DNA from: Aurantiacibacter aquimixticola
GTDB lineage: Bacteria > Pseudomonadota > Alphaproteobacteria > Sphingomonadales > Sphingomonadaceae
Assembly (NCBI RefSeq): GCF_003605475.1
Contig: NZ_RAHX01000001.1
Coordinates: 992,001-1,056,000 of the forward strand
DNA: 64,000 nucleotides
Direction of reading: 5' to 3'
The notes below the pieces were generated by a model that saw only the letters and a list, made by a program, of their open reading frames with translations, made no database searches and had not been told where the DNA came from. The translations under genes were made by a program, and so were the position numbers. Shown one piece after another: positions 23,182-33,960 of this stretch (positions are counted from its first letter, which is position 1; each line of letters starts with the position of its first letter).

Positions 23182-26100
23182 GGCGTTTCCTCGCTTTCCT
23201 GAGGCTGAATATCGGGTTCGCTGGCGTTCAGCGATTCGCGAAGCTCGCGCTCTGCTTGCTCGGCGGCGGCTTCGTCCATCGCGTCCACCGTGTCCTGATC
23301 CACCGCATCGCGCAGCACCGTGCCGTCTGCGCCGATCAGGCCGAGCGAGCGTGGATCGCGCAGCGCCATCGGGTCGTAAAGCGCGCGCAGGGTGGAGATC
23401 AGTTTATAGAATGGCGCGCGGATATTGATGCGCAGGTCGATCGGCAGCTGAGCTACGGCGCGGGTCACGATATTGCGCTCCGCCGTTTCGCCCTGCCCTA
23501 CGCCGCTGAAACGCACGCGGGTCACCAACTCGCCGGTCAGCGGACCGTCCATCGCCAGCGTCATTTCCTCGTAGCTGAGATCGCGTAGCGCCTCGAAGGC
23601 GAGATTGCCGAACGTGCCGAGATTTTCGTAGGTAAGCTCTCCGATATAGGCGACGTTGCCGCCGGGCGGGCGCGATTGGAGCGTGCCGCCAATCAGCCGG
23701 CCATTGCCATCCGCGTCGAAGACGATGGGGATCGTCCCGTCGAATATGCCGTCGGCGGTCAGATTGGACAGGCCCATCCGCTCGATGAAAAGCGGCGCCT
23801 CCAGCCCGGCGACGTCGATGATATAGGTGCGGCTTTCCTGCACGCCGATATTCAGCGTGACTGGCCGCACGGAAAGCGTGCCGCCAAGGAAAGGCCAGCG
23901 GCCGCCGGTCACCTCGATCCGCTCGCCATCGATGAGCTGGAAACCCATTTCGCCTTCGTAGATCTCGATACCGGGATTTACTGCTTCCAACGCGATGCGC
24001 TGGTCGGGCGCGGTGGTCAGACCGAGAAGATCGGTAAATACCACCGTTCCGCTTGCCCCGCGGACCGGGCCGAACGCAGCAGCCAGGTCGAGATCGTCCG
24101 TGGAGAAAGCGCCGGTGCTGGTGACGCCGCTCTCAGCCCACGCAATCCGCCCTTCGCCCGTCACGGTTCCCTCGACATTGGCGACGACGCCCAGCGCAAG
24201 GCGCGTCAGGTCGAGCGGCTGCAACGCACTCCCGAAGGTGACGCCCGGCACATCAAGCAGCGCTTCGCCGCGCCCTGTCGAAAGATCGTGCACGATGTCG
24301 GCATCGGCAATTGCGACATCGGTCTGTGGATAGCGGAGCAATGCGTCGGCGGTAATGCGATTGTCGGCCAGTGTCAGCGTCGCATCGCGCGTCACTAGTG
24401 GCTCGAAACGGAACGGCGCTTGCCGATCTTCGAGAGTGAAACTTCCCTGCGACAGCGACAGCCGCTGCCCGGCATAGCGCCAGGCTGAATCCAGACCGAC
24501 GATATCGAGCGGGACGGAGGCGAGAAACACATCCGCGCCCGTTATCGTGCCCGTCACGGCGTCGGTGCCGAAATTGGCAGTGACGTCCGTGATAGTGAAA
24601 CGCTGAGCATTGTCTGCCGGACCGAGCGCGATATCGAGATCCCTTGCGGAGACGGCACCCGGATAGGCGAAGCCGACCGCACCGGTGCTCAATCGGATCG
24701 GCGTTTCGGCGAGCGTTCCGGCCAGGTCGAGCTCGGTGGTGCCTGCCGCAATGCGCAATCCGTTTTCCCCGTAACCCAAGATCGAACCGGTCGATGGCGG
24801 GCACAGGGTCAAGGACTGGCGACCGAGCGTCAGATTGGCGTAGCGCAGCCACTCGAAGCGCAAATTCCGGCAGCCGTTCCACAGTGCGAGACTGCCATCA
24901 GGTGCGATGGTGCCGTCCACGGGCAGGACCAGGCCTTGCGCAAACCCACCCGGCAACGGCCCGCTGGCGAGCACCTGTCCATCCAAGGTGATGCGTCCAT
25001 CACGGCTTCGAAAGATGGACAGCCTAGGCACGGTGAGGCGGGAATTGCCGCTTGCATATTCGCGCATGGTCAGCCGCAATTCGCTCGCGCCGCCCACTGC
25101 CTGCTCAACGCGTCCGGTGATCCGAGGTAACCCTTCCCCGCCGGTCGCGAGATCGCCGGAGAAGCGCGGCATGCCCGCGGCATTCGTCAATCGGATCCGA
25201 GATAGCGCGAGCACGCTTTGCCCGCTTCCGCCGCGAAGGCGCGCTTCCGGGACGATCACACTGGCGATGTCGCCGATCAATCGCGCATCGAAACGGCCTG
25301 CAAGCGTGCTGCCACGCATTTCCCGCGCGAGGTTGAGGCCGAGACGGTTTGCAAGCGGCGCGACCAGGGTGCCCCTCCCAGCGTCGGCGAGTTGGGCGAT
25401 GGCGCTATCCAGGTCGCCCCCCATCCGCAGTTCCTCGCCCGACACCTCACCGGCGAGCTGGATATTGCCGAAGCCCTCCACCGCGCGCAGCCGACCGTCG
25501 ATCGTGAATGTCTGCGCCGCCGCGTAGTCGCTCTGCAATGCGCTCGCCGTAACGTCGTAGAGCGCATTCAGCGTGCCATCGCGCCAGCTGAAGCGCCCCT
25601 CGCCAGCCAGCTCGTCCATAGCCAGAGTACCGGCGGAGGATGGGCCAAGCGCCAGCGCATATTGGCCTTCGACATCTTGCAAATTGCGTTCGGCCCGGGC
25701 GGACACGTCCACTGTACCGTCTGCCAAGGCGAGACCCGCGTCTTCGCAGCGGAGCCCTTCGAAACGCAGCGGACCATCGAATGCGGGGCGCTCGGCATCG
25801 ATGGACAATTCGCCGTAGAGAGTGGGTCGCTCCACCGCGCAGCCACGCAGGGAAAGCTCATCCGCGACCGCTGCCACCTCCGCCGCGAAGCCGCCGCGCA
25901 AATGGCCTCCGCCTGCCAATTTCAGGCCGATGCGCCCAAATTCGGTCTCGAGCAGGCCACGGCCATCGTCGATGAACAGCTCGACATCGGGAAATTCGAA
26001 CGGCTCGCCGGTTTCTTCGCCGAAAATAAGCGGATCGAGCTGACCGAAACTGAGCTCGCCATCGCGCAATACGCCGTAGATGCGCGGCTCGGTCAGTGTC

Positions 26101-26414
26101 ACTTCCGTAATATCGGGCAGGCCGAATTGCGGGCGGATGCGCAGTTCGAGCCGGTCGGCGGTGAAATCGGGGCGTGCCGGATTGCCGAGCACGATATCGG
26201 TCAGCACCTGTTCGCGCAGGCCGATCCGCTCGATATCGTAACTCGCCTCCACGCCTGCATCGGCGAAGGTGTCGTCGATCAGCGTTTCGGCGATTTCCTT
26301 GCGCTGCAGCCACGCGGTAATGAGCGCCAGGACGAGCAGGATGGACACGATGCGCAGCGTCCATCGCAGCCATCGTCGGCCGCCGCGCCCGCCCGTCTCG
26401 CCATCCGATCCCAT
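23178..26414 (-). CDS. ydbH: YdbH-family AsmA-like intermembrane protein
   Basis: 1078 residues from MGSDGETGGRGGRRW. A single inner-membrane anchor (RIVSILLVLALITAWL) precedes a very long beta-strand-rich periplasmic part in which repeats of 20-30 residues recur, as in AsmA/TamB-type lipid bridges. The C-terminus has ERNIVTRAVAQLPIDLRINI and PFYKLISTLRALYDP, shared with YdbH. In E. coli YdbH, TamB and YhdP jointly move phospholipid to the outer membrane. The frame is open to an ATG at 26462, which abuts the divergent radC start. The start at 26414 gives a normal N-terminus. Confidence 0.85.
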   Translation of the reverse strand: MGSDGETGGRGGRRWLRWTLRIVSILLVLALITAWLQRKEIAETLIDDTFADAGVEASYDIERIGLREQVLTDIVLGNPARPDFTADRLELRIRPQFGLPDITEVTLTEPRIYGVLRDGELSFGQLDPLIFGEETGEPFEFPDVELFIDDGRGLLETEFGRIGLKLAGGGHLRGGFAAEVAAVADELSLRGCAVERPTLYGELSIDAERPAFDGPLRFEGLRCEDAGLALADGTVDVSARAERNLQDVEGQYALALGPSSAGTLAMDELAGEGRFSWRDGTLNALYDVTASALQSDYAAAQTFTIDGRLRAVEGFGNIQLAGEVSGEELRMGGDLDSAIAQLADAGRGTLVAPLANRLGLNLAREMRGSTLAGRFDARLIGDIASVIVPEARLRGGSGQSVLALSRIRLTNAAGMPRFSGDLATGGEGLPRITGRVEQAVGGASELRLTMREYASGNSRLTVPRLSIFRSRDGRITLDGQVLASGPLPGGFAQGLVLPVDGTIAPDGSLALWNGCRNLRFEWLRYANLTLGRQSLTLCPPSTGSILGYGENGLRIAAGTTELDLAGTLAETPIRLSTGAVGFAYPGAVSARDLDIALGPADNAQRFTITDVTANFGTDAVTGTITGADVFLASVPLDIVGLDSAWRYAGQRLSLSQGSFTLEDRQAPFRFEPLVTRDATLTLADNRITADALLRYPQTDVAIADADIVHDLSTGRGEALLDVPGVTFGSALQPLDLTRLALGVVANVEGTVTGEGRIAWAESGVTSTGAFSTDDLDLAAAFGPVRGASGTVVFTDLLGLTTAPDQRIALEAVNPGIEIYEGEMGFQLIDGERIEVTGGRWPFLGGTLSVRPVTLNIGVQESRTYIIDVAGLEAPLFIERMGLSNLTADGIFDGTIPIVFDADGNGRLIGGTLQSRPPGGNVAYIGELTYENLGTFGNLAFEALRDLSYEEMTLAMDGPLTGELVTRVRFSGVGQGETAERNIVTRAVAQLPIDLRINIRAPFYKLISTLRALYDPMALRDPRSLGLIGADGTVLRDAVDQDTVDAMDEAAAEQAERELRESLNASEPDIQPQESEETP

Positions 26415-26460
26415 CGCATGCGCTATTGCGCGCTGGCCCGCGCAAAGGCAATGCGCTGGC

Positions 26461-27168
<708 letters not shown>

Positions 27169-27249
27169 CGCCCCGCACCGCTTGCGAATCCGGCCCGGCT
27201 GACCTAGCCGCGCGCTCATCCCCTTCACCCCGATTCCCGGAGCCCGACG

Positions 27250-28560
27250 ATGGTCCCCCGCTACGCCCGCCCTGCCATGACCGCGATCTGGGAACAGGAG
27301 AGCAAATACGAGATCTGGTTCCTGATCGAAGCGCATGCGACGCAGAAGCTCGCCGATCTGGGTGTCGTGCCCGAAAGCGCGGCCAAGGCGCTGTGGGACT
27401 GGTGGAAGACCGATCCGGGCATCGACGTCGCCGCGATCGATGCGAAGGAAGCGGTGCTCAAGCATGACGTCATCGCCTTTCTCGACTGGGTGGCTGAACA
27501 GGTCGGCCCCGAAGCGCGCTTCATGCATCAGGGGATGACGAGTTCCGACGTGCTCGATACGACGCTTGCCGTCCAGCTGACCCGCGCCACGGACTTGCTA
27601 CTGGAAGATATGAACGCGCTGCTCGCTGCGATCGAGCGCCGCGCGCAGGAGCACAAATACACCCCCACCATCGGCCGCAGCCACGGCATTCACGCAGAGC
27701 CGACGACTTTCGGCCTGAAGCTCGCCCAGGCCTATGCCGAATTCGACCGCTGCCGGGACCGGCTGAAGGCCGCGCGCGCGGAAATCGCCACCTTCGCGAT
27801 CAGCGGCGCTGTCGGCACCTTCGCCAATATCGATCCCTCGGTTGAGGAATATGTCGCCGAGCAAATGGGGCTTACGGTCGAGCCGGTGAGCACGCAGGTC
27901 ATCCCGCGTGACCGGCACGCCATGTATTTCTCCGTTCTCGCCGTCATCGCCAGCTCGATCGAGCGGCTGGCGGTCGAAATCCGCCACCTCCAGCGCACCG
28001 AGGTGCTGGAGGCGGAAGAGTATTTCTCGCCCGGCCAGAAGGGCTCGTCGGCCATGCCGCACAAGCGCAACCCGATCCTGACGGAGAACCTCACCGGACA
28101 GGCCCGCATCATCCGCGCCTATGCCTTGCCAGCTCTCGAAAATGTGGCCCTGTGGCACGAGCGGGATATCAGTCACTCCAGCGTGGAGCGGTTCATCGGG
28201 CCGGACGCCACCATCACGCTCGATTTCGCGCTTGCCCGTCTCACCGGCGTGGTCGACAAGCTGCTAGTTTACCCTGAGCGCATGCAGAAGAATCTCGACC
28301 GGATGGGCGGCCTCGTCCACTCCCAGCGCGTGCTGCTGGCGCTGACGCAGGCCGGGATCACTCGCGACGATGCCTACCGCCTCGTCCAGCGCAATGCGAT
28401 GAAGGTTTGGGAAAGCGACGGCCGGCTGTCACTGCTCGAACTGCTCAAGCAGGACGAAGAAGTGACCGCCGCGATGAGCGAGCCGGAGCTGGAGGACAAA
28501 TTCAATCTCGATTACCACTTCAAGCACGTCGATACGGTGTTCGACCGGGTATTCGGGTAA
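27250..28560 (+). CDS. purB: adenylosuccinate lyase
   Basis: 436 residues. It cleaves SAICAR and adenylosuccinate, releasing fumarate, in purine synthesis. The superfamily signature GSSAMPHKRNP spans residues 265-275. Substrate segments include RYARP at the N-terminus, QGMTSSDVLDT (residues 94-104) and the catalytic His in GRSHGIHAEP. It is single and complete, with a start supported by the family N-terminus MVPRYARPAMTAIW. The next gene begins 75 bases later. Confidence 0.95.
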   Translation: MVPRYARPAMTAIWEQESKYEIWFLIEAHATQKLADLGVVPESAAKALWDWWKTDPGIDVAAIDAKEAVLKHDVIAFLDWVAEQVGPEARFMHQGMTSSDVLDTTLAVQLTRATDLLLEDMNALLAAIERRAQEHKYTPTIGRSHGIHAEPTTFGLKLAQAYAEFDRCRDRLKAARAEIATFAISGAVGTFANIDPSVEEYVAEQMGLTVEPVSTQVIPRDRHAMYFSVLAVIASSIERLAVEIRHLQRTEVLEAEEYFSPGQKGSSAMPHKRNPILTENLTGQARIIRAYALPALENVALWHERDISHSSVERFIGPDATITLDFALARLTGVVDKLLVYPERMQKNLDRMGGLVHSQRVLLALTQAGITRDDAYRLVQRNAMKVWESDGRLSLLELLKQDEEVTAAMSEPELEDKFNLDYHFKHVDTVFDRVFG

Positions 28561-28635
28561 GGGATTGCGCCCTTCCCTTGCCGGGCCACCTCGCCTAGCA
28601 TCCATACGAAATAGGGACCAATCGAGGAATATCCG

Positions 28636-29061
28636 ATGCAAATCGTGCGAACCGTGATCTGGGTGCTGCTGCTGGTCGGCCTGCTGCTGTTTTCCATCGC
28701 CAATTGGGACCCCACGGTCACCGTGCGCATCTGGGACGGAATCGTGGTCGACACCAAGATCCCGGCCATCGTGATCGTCAGCTTCCTGATCGGTTTCGTG
28801 CCGATGTGGCTGTATCACCGTGGCAGCAAGTGGAAGTCGCAGCGCAAGATCGCGAGCCTGGAAAACGCCGCGCGCACCGCTGCCGCAACGCCTGTCGTGG
28901 CGCCGACGGCCGGGGCGAGCGCGGATACGCAGGTCTCCGAGGATGCAACCGTGTCGACCGCCACGCCCTCGACTAAAGACACAACCGTGGACCGCGACCC
29001 GACCGAGAACGAGCTATCGCCGGACGCAAATCCCGGCACGCTGCGCAGCGACCGCGACTGA
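28636..29061 (+). CDS. LapA-domain (DUF1049) membrane protein
   Basis: 141 residues. Two hydrophobic helices (VIWVLLLVGLLLFSIANW and IPAIVIVSFLIGFVPMWLY) enclose a short loop, followed by a basic WKSQRKIASLE segment and a disordered Ala/Thr/Asp-rich C-terminal half. This is the LapA/YciS layout; in E. coli LapA works with LapB in controlling LPS synthesis. Here no lapB is adjacent, so the link is by family only. It lies ten bases upstream of pyrF and is probably cotranscribed. Confidence 0.8.
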   Translation: MQIVRTVIWVLLLVGLLLFSIANWDPTVTVRIWDGIVVDTKIPAIVIVSFLIGFVPMWLYHRGSKWKSQRKIASLENAARTAAATPVVAPTAGASADTQVSEDATVSTATPSTKDTTVDRDPTENELSPDANPGTLRSDRD

Positions 29062-29071
29062 GCGCGCGCGC

Positions 29072-29746
29072 ATGTCCAATCCCGTCTATCTCGCGCTGGA
29101 CCTTCCCCAGCTCGATGCCGCGAAGGCGCTGTGCGAGCAGGTGAAAGGACATATCGGCGGAGTGAAGCTGGGCCTCGAATTCTTCTGCGCCCACGGCCAT
29201 CACGGCGTGCACGAAATCGCGCATTGCGGCCTGCCGATATTCCTCGACCTTAAACTGCACGACATTCCCAACACCGTGGCGGGCGCGATGCAGTCGATCC
29301 ACGTCCTCGAACCCGCCATTGTCACCATTCACGCCAGCGGCGGGCGGGCGATGATGGAGGATGCCAAGGCCGCTGCGGGAGAGGACTGCAAGGTCGTTGC
29401 CGTCACCATGCTCACTAGCTTGGACGAGCGCGACCTAGAGCGGACCGGCGTGGGCGGCACGCCGCACGATCACGTCATGCGACTGGCGGACCTGGCCCAG
29501 GATGCGGGCCTTGATGGCATCGTCTGCTCCGGGCAGGAAATCGCCTCTGTGCATGATCGCTGGAAGGACGGCTTCTTCGTCGTCCCCGGCCTGCGCCCTG
29601 GCGGCAAGGCGACCGCCGACCAGAAACGCGTCGTCACCCCGCGCCGGGCACGCGACGACGGCGCATCGGTGCTGGTCATCGGCCGCCCGATCAGCCGCGC
29701 CGACGATCCGCTGGCGGCTGCTAAACAAATAGAGGAGACCCTATGA
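29072..29746 (+). CDS. pyrF: orotidine 5'-phosphate decarboxylase
   Basis: 224 residues from MSNPVYLALDLPQLDAAK. It makes UMP in the last step of pyrimidine synthesis. The catalytic Lys/Asp segment is FLDLKLHDIPNT, with substrate-binding VPGLRPGGKATADQKR and the final VIGRPISRADDP. The length is normal for the type 1 enzyme. It sits between a LapA-like gene and a lipoprotein gene whose ATG overlaps its stop (ATGA). This location upstream of trpF is common in alphaproteobacteria. Confidence 0.95.
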   Translation: MSNPVYLALDLPQLDAAKALCEQVKGHIGGVKLGLEFFCAHGHHGVHEIAHCGLPIFLDLKLHDIPNTVAGAMQSIHVLEPAIVTIHASGGRAMMEDAKAAAGEDCKVVAVTMLTSLDERDLERTGVGGTPHDHVMRLADLAQDAGLDGIVCSGQEIASVHDRWKDGFFVVPGLRPGGKATADQKRVVTPRRARDDGASVLVIGRPISRADDPLAAAKQIEETL

Positions 29747-30237
29747 ACAAGCTTGCGCCAATCGCTATTGCCGCCACGCTCCTTTCGGCTTGCGCCACCA
29801 CCGGGGATTTTTCACCCGAGCGCGTCGTGCTGATGGATCCGGAGCGCGGTGCAGCGGCTCTTGCGACCTGCTCCAGGGCCTCGCCGATGGCCACCGGTGG
29901 ATTCTTCACGCCCTCGCCCGCCGAGATAACGGGCCTTGAGAGCGATCTTGCAACCCTGCTTTCCACATCGCGCGAAGACGTGGGCCCGGCAGCATCCTTC
30001 GCGATCGATCCATCGTCATATCGCCGGGAGTATATCGGTTACGAACAAAACGGGGCGCGCATGATCTATGGCAATTTCCTGCCGGTGGGCATGAGTTCGG
30101 ACCGAGCGCCCACCACCGTCTGCGATGGTGGGCCTGCATTTTTCGGGGTCGAGTACGCAGTCGCAGATGGCAGGGTGAGCGCCGTCCGCTTCGATGGTTC
30201 AATCGCCGGGCGCGTGCAGGAAGATATTCTGCGCTAG
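29743..30237 (+). CDS. lipoprotein of unknown function
   Basis: 164 residues. A lipoprotein signal (MNKLAPIAIAATLLSAC, lipobox L-S-A-C, Cys17) is followed by a compact globular region with FAIDPSSYRREYIGYEQNG and VCDGGPAFFGVEYAVADG. I do not recognise the family. It is coupled to pyrF by an ATGA overlap and ends 48 bases before trpF, so it lies in the pyrF-trpF interval of the transcript with no apparent metabolic tie. Confidence 0.75.
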   Translation: MNKLAPIAIAATLLSACATTGDFSPERVVLMDPERGAAALATCSRASPMATGGFFTPSPAEITGLESDLATLLSTSREDVGPAASFAIDPSSYRREYIGYEQNGARMIYGNFLPVGMSSDRAPTTVCDGGPAFFGVEYAVADGRVSAVRFDGSIAGRVQEDILR

Positions 30238-30285
30238 GCAGTCATTTTTCTGGCAATCGCACATGCCAGTATTTAGGTCGCCCAA

Positions 30286-30933
30286 ATGCCGGAGACGCTG
30301 ATCAAGATTTGCGGGCTTTCAACGCCCGAAACCGTCGATGCCGCCGTGGATGCCGGGGCGAGCCATATCGGGCTGGTGCATTACGAACCTTCGCCGCGCC
30401 ATGTTTCCGTGAAGCAAGCAGCGGAACTGCGCGCCCGCGTGCCGGAAGGCGTGAAGGTCGTGCTGCTGACCGTCAATCTCGATCCGAAGGAGACGGCCTA
30501 CGCCCTGCAGGATGTGCAGCCGGACGTTTTGCAGCTTCATGGCACCGAGACGCCCGAGTGGATCGGCCTTCTGCGACAGAAAACAGAGCTGGAGATCTGG
30601 AAAGCGGTCGGCGTGAAGAGCCGAACGTCGCTGGAAAAGGCGGCCAAGTTCACCGATGCCGCGCACCGGTTGATCTTCGATGCGCCCGCCGGCGCGCTGC
30701 CGGGCGGCAACGGGCTTGCGCTGGACTGGCGGCTGCTCCTCAACCACAAGCACCAGATGCCTTGGGGGCTGGCCGGGGGCCTCACGCCGGAGAATGTCGC
30801 CGACGCCATCCGTTATACCGGCGCGCCGCTGGTCGATGCGTCCTCCGGCCTGGAAAGCGAGCCGGGGGTGAAGGATACGGCCAAAATACGCAGCTTCTGC
30901 GAAGCGGCGAAGAGCGCTAGGGCATCGGCATGA
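30286..30933 (+). CDS. trpF: phosphoribosylanthranilate isomerase
   Basis: 215 residues; the third step of tryptophan synthesis. The TIM-barrel motifs are [11 protein letters not shown] with the catalytic Cys, FDAPAG with the catalytic Asp, and the phosphate-binding [13 protein letters not shown] and DASSGLES segments. It is freestanding (not fused to trpC). The stop overlaps the trpB start (ATGA), the usual trpF-trpB-trpA order of alphaproteobacteria. Confidence 0.95.
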   Translation: MPETLIKICGLSTPETVDAAVDAGASHIGLVHYEPSPRHVSVKQAAELRARVPEGVKVVLLTVNLDPKETAYALQDVQPDVLQLHGTETPEWIGLLRQKTELEIWKAVGVKSRTSLEKAAKFTDAAHRLIFDAPAGALPGGNGLALDWRLLLNHKHQMPWGLAGGLTPENVADAIRYTGAPLVDASSGLESEPGVKDTAKIRSFCEAAKSARASA

Positions 30934-32147
30934 CCGAGAACGCGCCCAACTCCTTCCGCAACCAGCCCGACGATCGCGGCCATTTCGGCAAGTTCGGCGG
31001 TCGGTACGTGGCCGAAACGCTGATGCCGCTCATCCTCGATCTGGAGCGCGAATATCGCGCGGCACAGGCAGATCCGGCGTTCAAGGACGAGTTCGACGAC
31101 CTGCTGGAGCACTATGTCGGCCGCCCCAGCCCGCTCTATTTCGCGCCGCGCCTGACGGAAGAACTTGGCGGCGCGCAGATCTGGTTCAAGCGCGATGAGC
31201 TGAACCATACTGGCGCGCACAAGATCAACAATTGCATCGGGCAGATTCTGCTCGCGATCCGCATGGGCAAGACGCGCATCATCGCGGAGACGGGTGCGGG
31301 TCAGCACGGCGTCGCCACCGCTACCGTTTGCGCGCGCTTCGGCCTCCCCTGCGTCGTCTATATGGGCGCGGAGGATGTGCGGCGGCAGTCGCCCAATGTG
31401 TTCCGCATGAAGCTGCTCGGCGCGGAAATCCGCCCGGTGACCGCGGGGCGCGGCACACTGAAGGACGCCATGAACGAGGCGCTTCGCGACTGGGTCGCCA
31501 ATGTGCATGACACGTTCTACATCATCGGTACGGCGGCCGGGCCGCATCCCTATCCCGAGCTTGTCCGCGATTTCCAAAGTGTGATCGGCAAGGAAGCGCG
31601 CGCGCAGATGCTCGACCGCACGGGCAAGCTGCCCGATCTCGCGGTCGCCTGCATCGGCGGCGGATCGAACGCCATCGGCCTTTTCCACCCCTTCCTCGAC
31701 GATCCCGAAGTGAAATTGCTCGGCGTCGAAGCGGCGGGCAAGGGTCTCGATGGAGACGAACATGCGGCCAGCCTTGCAGGCGGGTTCCCCGGCGTGCTCC
31801 ACGGCAACAAGACCTACCTGCTGCAGGACGAGGACGGCCAGATCACCGAAGGCCACTCGATCAGCGCGGGGCTCGATTATCCAGGCATCGGGCCGGAACA
31901 CGCATGGCTGAAGGAAACCGGCCGCGTCGAATACACGTCCTCCACCGATGCGGAGGCGCTGGAGGCGTTCCAACTGCTCTGCCGCACCGAAGGCATCATT
32001 CCCGCGCTGGAGCCAAGCCACGCCATCGCCGCCGTCGCCAACCGCGCACCCGAGATGGACAAGGATCAAACGATCCTGATGAATCTGTGCGGCCGCGGCG
32101 ACAAGGACATCTTCACCGTCGCCGAAGCTCTGGGAGTGGAGATTTGA
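30930..32147 (+). CDS. trpB: tryptophan synthase beta chain
   Basis: 405 residues; condenses indole with serine using PLP. The PLP Lys98 is in [10 protein letters not shown], the phosphate-binding loop is GGGSNAIG, and the allosteric region AETGAGQHG is present. The length matches the TrpB1 type that works with TrpA, consistent with trpA close downstream. The start overlaps the trpF stop. A small reading frame starts on its last codon and separates it from trpA. Confidence 0.96.
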   Translation: MTENAPNSFRNQPDDRGHFGKFGGRYVAETLMPLILDLEREYRAAQADPAFKDEFDDLLEHYVGRPSPLYFAPRLTEELGGAQIWFKRDELNHTGAHKINNCIGQILLAIRMGKTRIIAETGAGQHGVATATVCARFGLPCVVYMGAEDVRRQSPNVFRMKLLGAEIRPVTAGRGTLKDAMNEALRDWVANVHDTFYIIGTAAGPHPYPELVRDFQSVIGKEARAQMLDRTGKLPDLAVACIGGGSNAIGLFHPFLDDPEVKLLGVEAAGKGLDGDEHAASLAGGFPGVLHGNKTYLLQDEDGQITEGHSISAGLDYPGIGPEHAWLKETGRVEYTSSTDAEALEAFQLLCRTEGIIPALEPSHAIAAVANRAPEMDKDQTILMNLCGRGDKDIFTVAEALGVEI

Positions 32148-32314
32148 GCAGTCCGACGCTTTTCGACGATCTGAAGGAGGTCAGGGACAACTGGCATGAT
32201 CCAGAGTTTCGGCGAGGTTTTTGGATTGGATTGCGGCCGCTACTAATTTCGCTTCCGATCTACATTCTCGGCGGTATCGCGCTCGGCTTCCTGATCTCGA
32301 AACTTCTCGCATGA
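32144..32314 (+). CDS. small one-helix membrane protein between trpB and trpA
   Basis: 56 residues starting with TTG that overlaps the trpB stop (TTGA) and ending on the trpA start (ATGA). A charged N-terminal half ([17 protein letters not shown]) leads into one hydrophobic helix ([19 protein letters not shown]) and a KLL tail. The double stop-start overlap, the amphipathic design and the clean hydrophobic segment support a real gene; AAGGAGG lies inside it, not upstream. The function is unknown. It is easily missed because of its TTG start and small size. Confidence 0.65.
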   Translation: MSSPTLFDDLKEVRDNWHDPEFRRGFWIGLRPLLISLPIYILGGIALGFLISKLLA

Positions 32315-33102
32315 CCCGCCTCTCCACCACCTTCGCCGCCCCCCACCCCGCCCTCGTCGCTTTCATCACCGCAGGCGATGGCGACACTGCGGCTAATCTC
32401 GATGCGCTCGTCGCGGGCGGCGCGGATGTGATCGAGCTGGGGATGCCCTTCACCGATCCCATGGCCGATGGCCCCGCGATACAGGCGGCGAACATCCGTT
32501 CGCTCGGCGAGGGCACGACCACTGCCGACGTGCTCGCCATCGCCACTGCGTTTCGCGAGCGTCATCCGGATGTGCCGCTGGTGCTGATGGGCTATGCCAA
32601 TCCGATGATCCGGCGCGGGCCGGAATGGCTCGCCGATGCGCTCGCCGAGGCGGGTGTGGACGGTGTGATCTGCGTGGACCTCGCGCCGGAGGAGGACGAA
32701 GATCTCGGCCCTGCCCTGCGCGCCAAGGGCATTGCGCCGATCAGGCTCTCCACCCCCACCACGGACGCGGCGCGTCTGCCGCAGGTGCTCGATGGCTCGG
32801 CCGGGTTCCTGTATTACGTCAGCGTCGCCGGCATCACCGGCAAGCAGAGCGCCGCGCTGGCCGACATCGAGGCGAATGTCGCGCGCATCAAATCGCACAC
32901 AGACCTGCCCGTCGCGGTTGGCTTCGGCGTTCGCGAGCCCGAGCAGGCCGCCGCCATCGCCCGCGTGGCAGACGGCGTGGTGGTGGGCAGCGCGCTGGTC
33001 GAACTGGTCGAGAAACACGCATCGCAAGCGCCCGAACACCTGCGCGAATTGACCGAGAGGCTTGCCAAGGCCGTGCATTCCGCGCGAAAGGCGACCGCAT
33101 GA
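32311..33102 (+). CDS. trpA: tryptophan synthase alpha chain
   Basis: 263 residues from [19 protein letters not shown]. It splits indole-3-glycerol phosphate and channels indole to TrpB. The catalytic acids are Glu42 and Asp53 in [28 protein letters not shown] and [10 protein letters not shown] bind the phosphate. The frame is open upstream but runs antisense to the family N-terminus; the ATG at 32311 overlaps the small upstream gene. The stop overlaps accD (ATGA). Confidence 0.95.
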   Translation: MTRLSTTFAAPHPALVAFITAGDGDTAANLDALVAGGADVIELGMPFTDPMADGPAIQAANIRSLGEGTTTADVLAIATAFRERHPDVPLVLMGYANPMIRRGPEWLADALAEAGVDGVICVDLAPEEDEDLGPALRAKGIAPIRLSTPTTDAARLPQVLDGSAGFLYYVSVAGITGKQSAALADIEANVARIKSHTDLPVAVGFGVREPEQAAAIARVADGVVVGSALVELVEKHASQAPEHLRELTERLAKAVHSARKATA

Positions 33103-33947
33103 ACTGGCTCACCCGTGTCCGCGAGCGCCTGCCCTTCGTGGCGAAGCGCGAAACGCCCGACAATCTGTGGATCAAATGTCCGCGCTGTCAGGAAATGGTT
33201 TTCGTCAAGGAATACGAGGCGAATTGCAGCGTCTGCCCGAAATGCGACCACCACGGCCGCATTGGTGCGGATGCTCGGCTGGAGCAACTGCTGGATGACG
33301 GCTTCGAGATCCTCCCCGCGCCCAAAGTAGCCGAGGATCCGCTCAATTTCCGCGACACCAAGCGTTATCGCGACAGGCTGAAAGCCGCACGCGCCGCCAA
33401 CCCGTCCAGCGATGCCTTCACCGGCGCATTCGGCGCGATCGATGGGAAGCCTGCCGTCGTCGGTGTGCAGGATTTCACCTTCATGGGCGGCAGCATGGGC
33501 ATGGCCGTGGGCGAAAGCTTCATCATCGCGGCGCAGAAGGCGCTGGACGAGAAATGCGGCTTTATCTGCGTTACCGCGGCTGGCGGCGCGCGCATGCAGG
33601 AAGGCATTCTCAGCCTGATGCAGATGCCGCGCGCCACGGTGATGACGCGGCGGCTGAAGGAAGCGGGCCTGCCCTATATCGTCGTGCTGGCGGACCCGAC
33701 CACGGGCGGCGTCACGGCGAGCTATGCCATGCTAGGCGATGTGCATGTCGCCGAGCCCGGCGCGCTGATCGGCTTTGCCGGGCAACGGGTGATACAGGAG
33801 ACGATCCGCGAGCAGCTGCCCGAAGGGTTCCAGCGCGCGGAATATCTGCACAAGCACGGCATGGTCGACATGGTCGTCCATCGCCACCAGCTGCGCGAAA
33901 GGCTCGGCGAATTGCTTGATTACCTGACACCCGCGAAGGCGGCGTGA
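33099..33947 (+). CDS. accD: acetyl-CoA carboxylase carboxyltransferase subunit beta
   Basis: 282 residues from [18 protein letters not shown]. An N-terminal zinc ribbon (Cys27/Cys30 and Cys46/Cys49) is followed by the crotonase-like carboxyltransferase domain with [21 protein letters not shown] [10 protein letters not shown] and [12 protein letters not shown]. With AccA it transfers CO2 from biotin to acetyl-CoA, making malonyl-CoA. The trpFBA-accD-folC order is standard for alphaproteobacteria. ATG overlaps the trpA stop. Confidence 0.95.
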   Translation: MNWLTRVRERLPFVAKRETPDNLWIKCPRCQEMVFVKEYEANCSVCPKCDHHGRIGADARLEQLLDDGFEILPAPKVAEDPLNFRDTKRYRDRLKAARAANPSSDAFTGAFGAIDGKPAVVGVQDFTFMGGSMGMAVGESFIIAAQKALDEKCGFICVTAAGGARMQEGILSLMQMPRATVMTRRLKEAGLPYIVVLADPTTGGVTASYAMLGDVHVAEPGALIGFAGQRVIQETIREQLPEGFQRAEYLHKHGMVDMVVHRHQLRERLGELLDYLTPAKAA

Positions 33948-33960
33948 CGGCGGGCGCGCC

